Source: Monomorium pharaonis
Taxonomy: Eukaryota > Arthropoda > Insecta > Hymenoptera > Formicidae
NCBI RefSeq assembly: GCF_013373865.1
Contig: NC_050469.1
Location: 21,072,046-21,136,045, forward strand
DNA: 64,000 nucleotides
Direction of reading: 5' to 3'
The notes below the pieces were generated by a model that was not told where the DNA came from, did no database searches, and saw only the letters and a program-made list of their open reading frames with translations. Below, one piece after another: positions 62,520 through 64,000 of this stretch; the first letter of the stretch is position 1, and the number at the start of each line of letters is the position of its first letter. Position numbers and translations under genes: made by a program.

Positions 62520-63187
62520 TTGTTACTCTGTTTATATAAGAGCAATATTGATTCATTATATAATCAAAAGACGTATCGAATGAATTTAGATTGTGCTGTT
62601 CGAATATCGTTCACAACTGATTTTGTATTTTCCTCGTATTAAAAATACATAATTCACGTACAAATTTTAAAAATTCTATATTAATATTGTATATGCTTTA
62701 TTCCAAAATAAAGAAATACATATATTCCTTTACAAGCAATGCTAATTACAAGTGAAATTAATTCCTTCTTTTCGTATTTAAGAAGAAAGATACGAATGCG
62801 ATAGATTAATGCGGTTCTCCTAACATGACAAAAATCAATTTTTTTCCCGTTTCACGCGGTGAACGAACTGCGCTCGGGACGGAACTGCAGCATGAATCGG
62901 CCAGGCGACTTTGTGAACGACGAGCCTCGGAGAACTTCACGCGGTACCTTCATCGACATCAGCAGAAAACTACCAGGACGGCCACAATATTACGGCATAA
63001 CTCCTCAACGCGGTGTAAACTCCAGCGGAGCCATTGTCTGTCGCCCGAGGCGTCCGTTCAACCAAGAGCCAGCTTCATTGTCACGATCCCGTAACCCATG
63101 AATGGCCGGCTATCTCGTTTAACTTCAATTACCGCGCCTTCCCTTTCATTTCGCTGGTGGTAGTACCGGGGTAGACGGCCACGCATG

Positions 63188-63189
<2 letters not shown>

Positions 63190-63268
<79 letters not shown>
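63190..63268. repeat. (CT)n microsatellite
   Basis: About 79 bp of pure CT, the longest clean one in the window. Confidence 0.97.
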
Positions 63269-63271
<3 letters not shown>

Positions 63272-63746
63272 CTTTTCCCTTTTTCTCTTCGCGCCAGTCG
63301 CTATGTAACCTACGCCTTTGTCGCGGAAAAACCATATCCTGGCCTCGTTAGGCTTGTACATTAACCGAGAAGAGCATAATGCAATGTATACTTAGCCAAG
63401 TAAATCCATCCGTCTGCGATTCTCACAGACGGATTGCATGCGACAGTCTCGAGACGTTCTGGGAGGAGTTTGTTTAGCGGAAAACAGAGATACAATGTTG
63501 TCCTCGGTCACAAGATGGTTGCATGAGACCGCCCGTGGTTTTGCAACCGGTATGCGAACCGATCTGTGTTCCTCTTATATTTATCTTACTCGAATTTTTT
63601 TATCCGAAATTAAAATTACAACGTGCGAGATACGTATCAGCGATGAACATTGTGCATACCATTGTAATAAATAAATATCTTATAATAACGCAAGTTAATG
63701 GTAACGTGCAGCAACAATCGTGGGAAAGTGCTCATGGAAAACAATA

Positions 63747-63795
63747 GGTTCCTACTCCGAAGCATTGAACATCCGGCACGAGATGAGTAGGAACC
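63747..63795. repeat. 11-bp inverted repeat
   Basis: GGTTCCTACTC at 63747-63757 and its exact complement at 63785-63795 enclose 27 nt. It is followed by GGGGTTCGATCT, which superficially recalls a tRNA T-arm, but no cloverleaf can be drawn. A second short hairpin (ATCCGTCTG, 63408-63416, with 63426-63434) lies 330 bp upstream. Confidence 0.6.
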
Positions 63796-64000
63796 GCAGG
63801 GGTTCGATCTAAGGATCGGCAATTATCGGGGCACTAATTACTTTCTAATCACTCATCGATGCAACAACGAAAACGACGGATGAGTACGATATGACTGTGC
63901 CAAAAAACGATTGTTTACGCTTTGTACCCTGCCCGCCTTATCATTGCTCATTGATCAGCGCTCTTCGATATGAAACAAACGCATCAACAGGCCGCAAGAA

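Larger units (their letters stand above)
58594..64000. other. non-coding DNA at the right end of the window
   Basis: AT-rich to 59880, CpG-rich around 60050-60560 (with an ACGC-type degenerate repeat at 60258-60300), 61130-61680 and 62820-63120. It contains the listed hairpins and microsatellite. No gene, promoter or RNA gene could be supported. Confidence 0.55.

Noticed and set aside
63719..63726. CGTGGGAA as a functional Su(H) site
   Set aside because: Exact match to the consensus but isolated, at the window edge and within chance expectation.
63796..63830. GGGGTTCGATCT as a tRNA T-arm
   Set aside because: No acceptor, D or anticodon stem can be assembled around it.

Overview
The window reads as insect nuclear DNA, most likely hymenopteran and plausibly ant. 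It has one recognisable protein-coding gene, long (CT)n/(GA)n microsatellites, alternating AT-rich stretches and CpG-rich islands, small inverted-repeat transposon relics and a large tandem satellite. The exact species cannot be told from the sequence alone. I found no prokaryotic genes, CRISPR array, rRNA or convincing tRNA.

The gene is an intronless achaete-scute homologue (ASH), a proneural bHLH transcription factor, at 53503-54375 on the + strand. Its proximal promoter is unusually readable. A TATATAAG box at 53199 lies 31 bp before a good initiator A at 53230. A ten-base match to the Hairy repressor site sits directly upstream of the TATA box. Four GATA cores lie about 240-290 bp upstream of the predicted start, a Su(H)-type site lies in the 5' UTR, and a K-box lies in the 3' UTR. 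Together these resemble the wiring known for the Drosophila achaete-scute complex: Hairy/E(spl) repression, Pannier/GATA activation, Notch input and post-transcriptional repression. The surrounding gene desert fits the large cis-regulatory domain expected of such a locus. No second bHLH (asense-like) gene was seen.

Layout: 1-19.4 kb is non-coding. It holds microsatellites, three diverged copies of a ~100 bp repeat (1944-2870), an exact 31-bp direct repeat 638 bp apart (6390/7028), a diverged direct repeat (11987/12751) and a MITE flanked by TTAA (16695-17009). 19.96-27.4 kb is a composite repeat block. It has 75-bp terminal inverted repeats at 19961-20035 and 27037-27111, and a third, diverged, longer end copy at 27246-27413. 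Inside are a 10-bp GA-rich minisatellite of 38 in-register units, a duplicated AT-rich segment, and a 32-monomer satellite with a 164-bp unit and higher-order duplication. 27.4-52.9 kb is a non-coding desert with microsatellites, a 145-bp hairpin element and a close pair of proneural-type E-boxes. 52.9-54.7 kb is the ASH gene. 54.7-64 kb is non-coding, with a ~700 bp TIR element, a small MITE carrying an E-box in each arm, several hairpins and a long (CT)n tract.

The two most interesting items are the TIR-bounded satellite element and the compact ASH promoter. All annotation is by eye. Repeat-family names, conservation and function outside the ASH coding region are inference.
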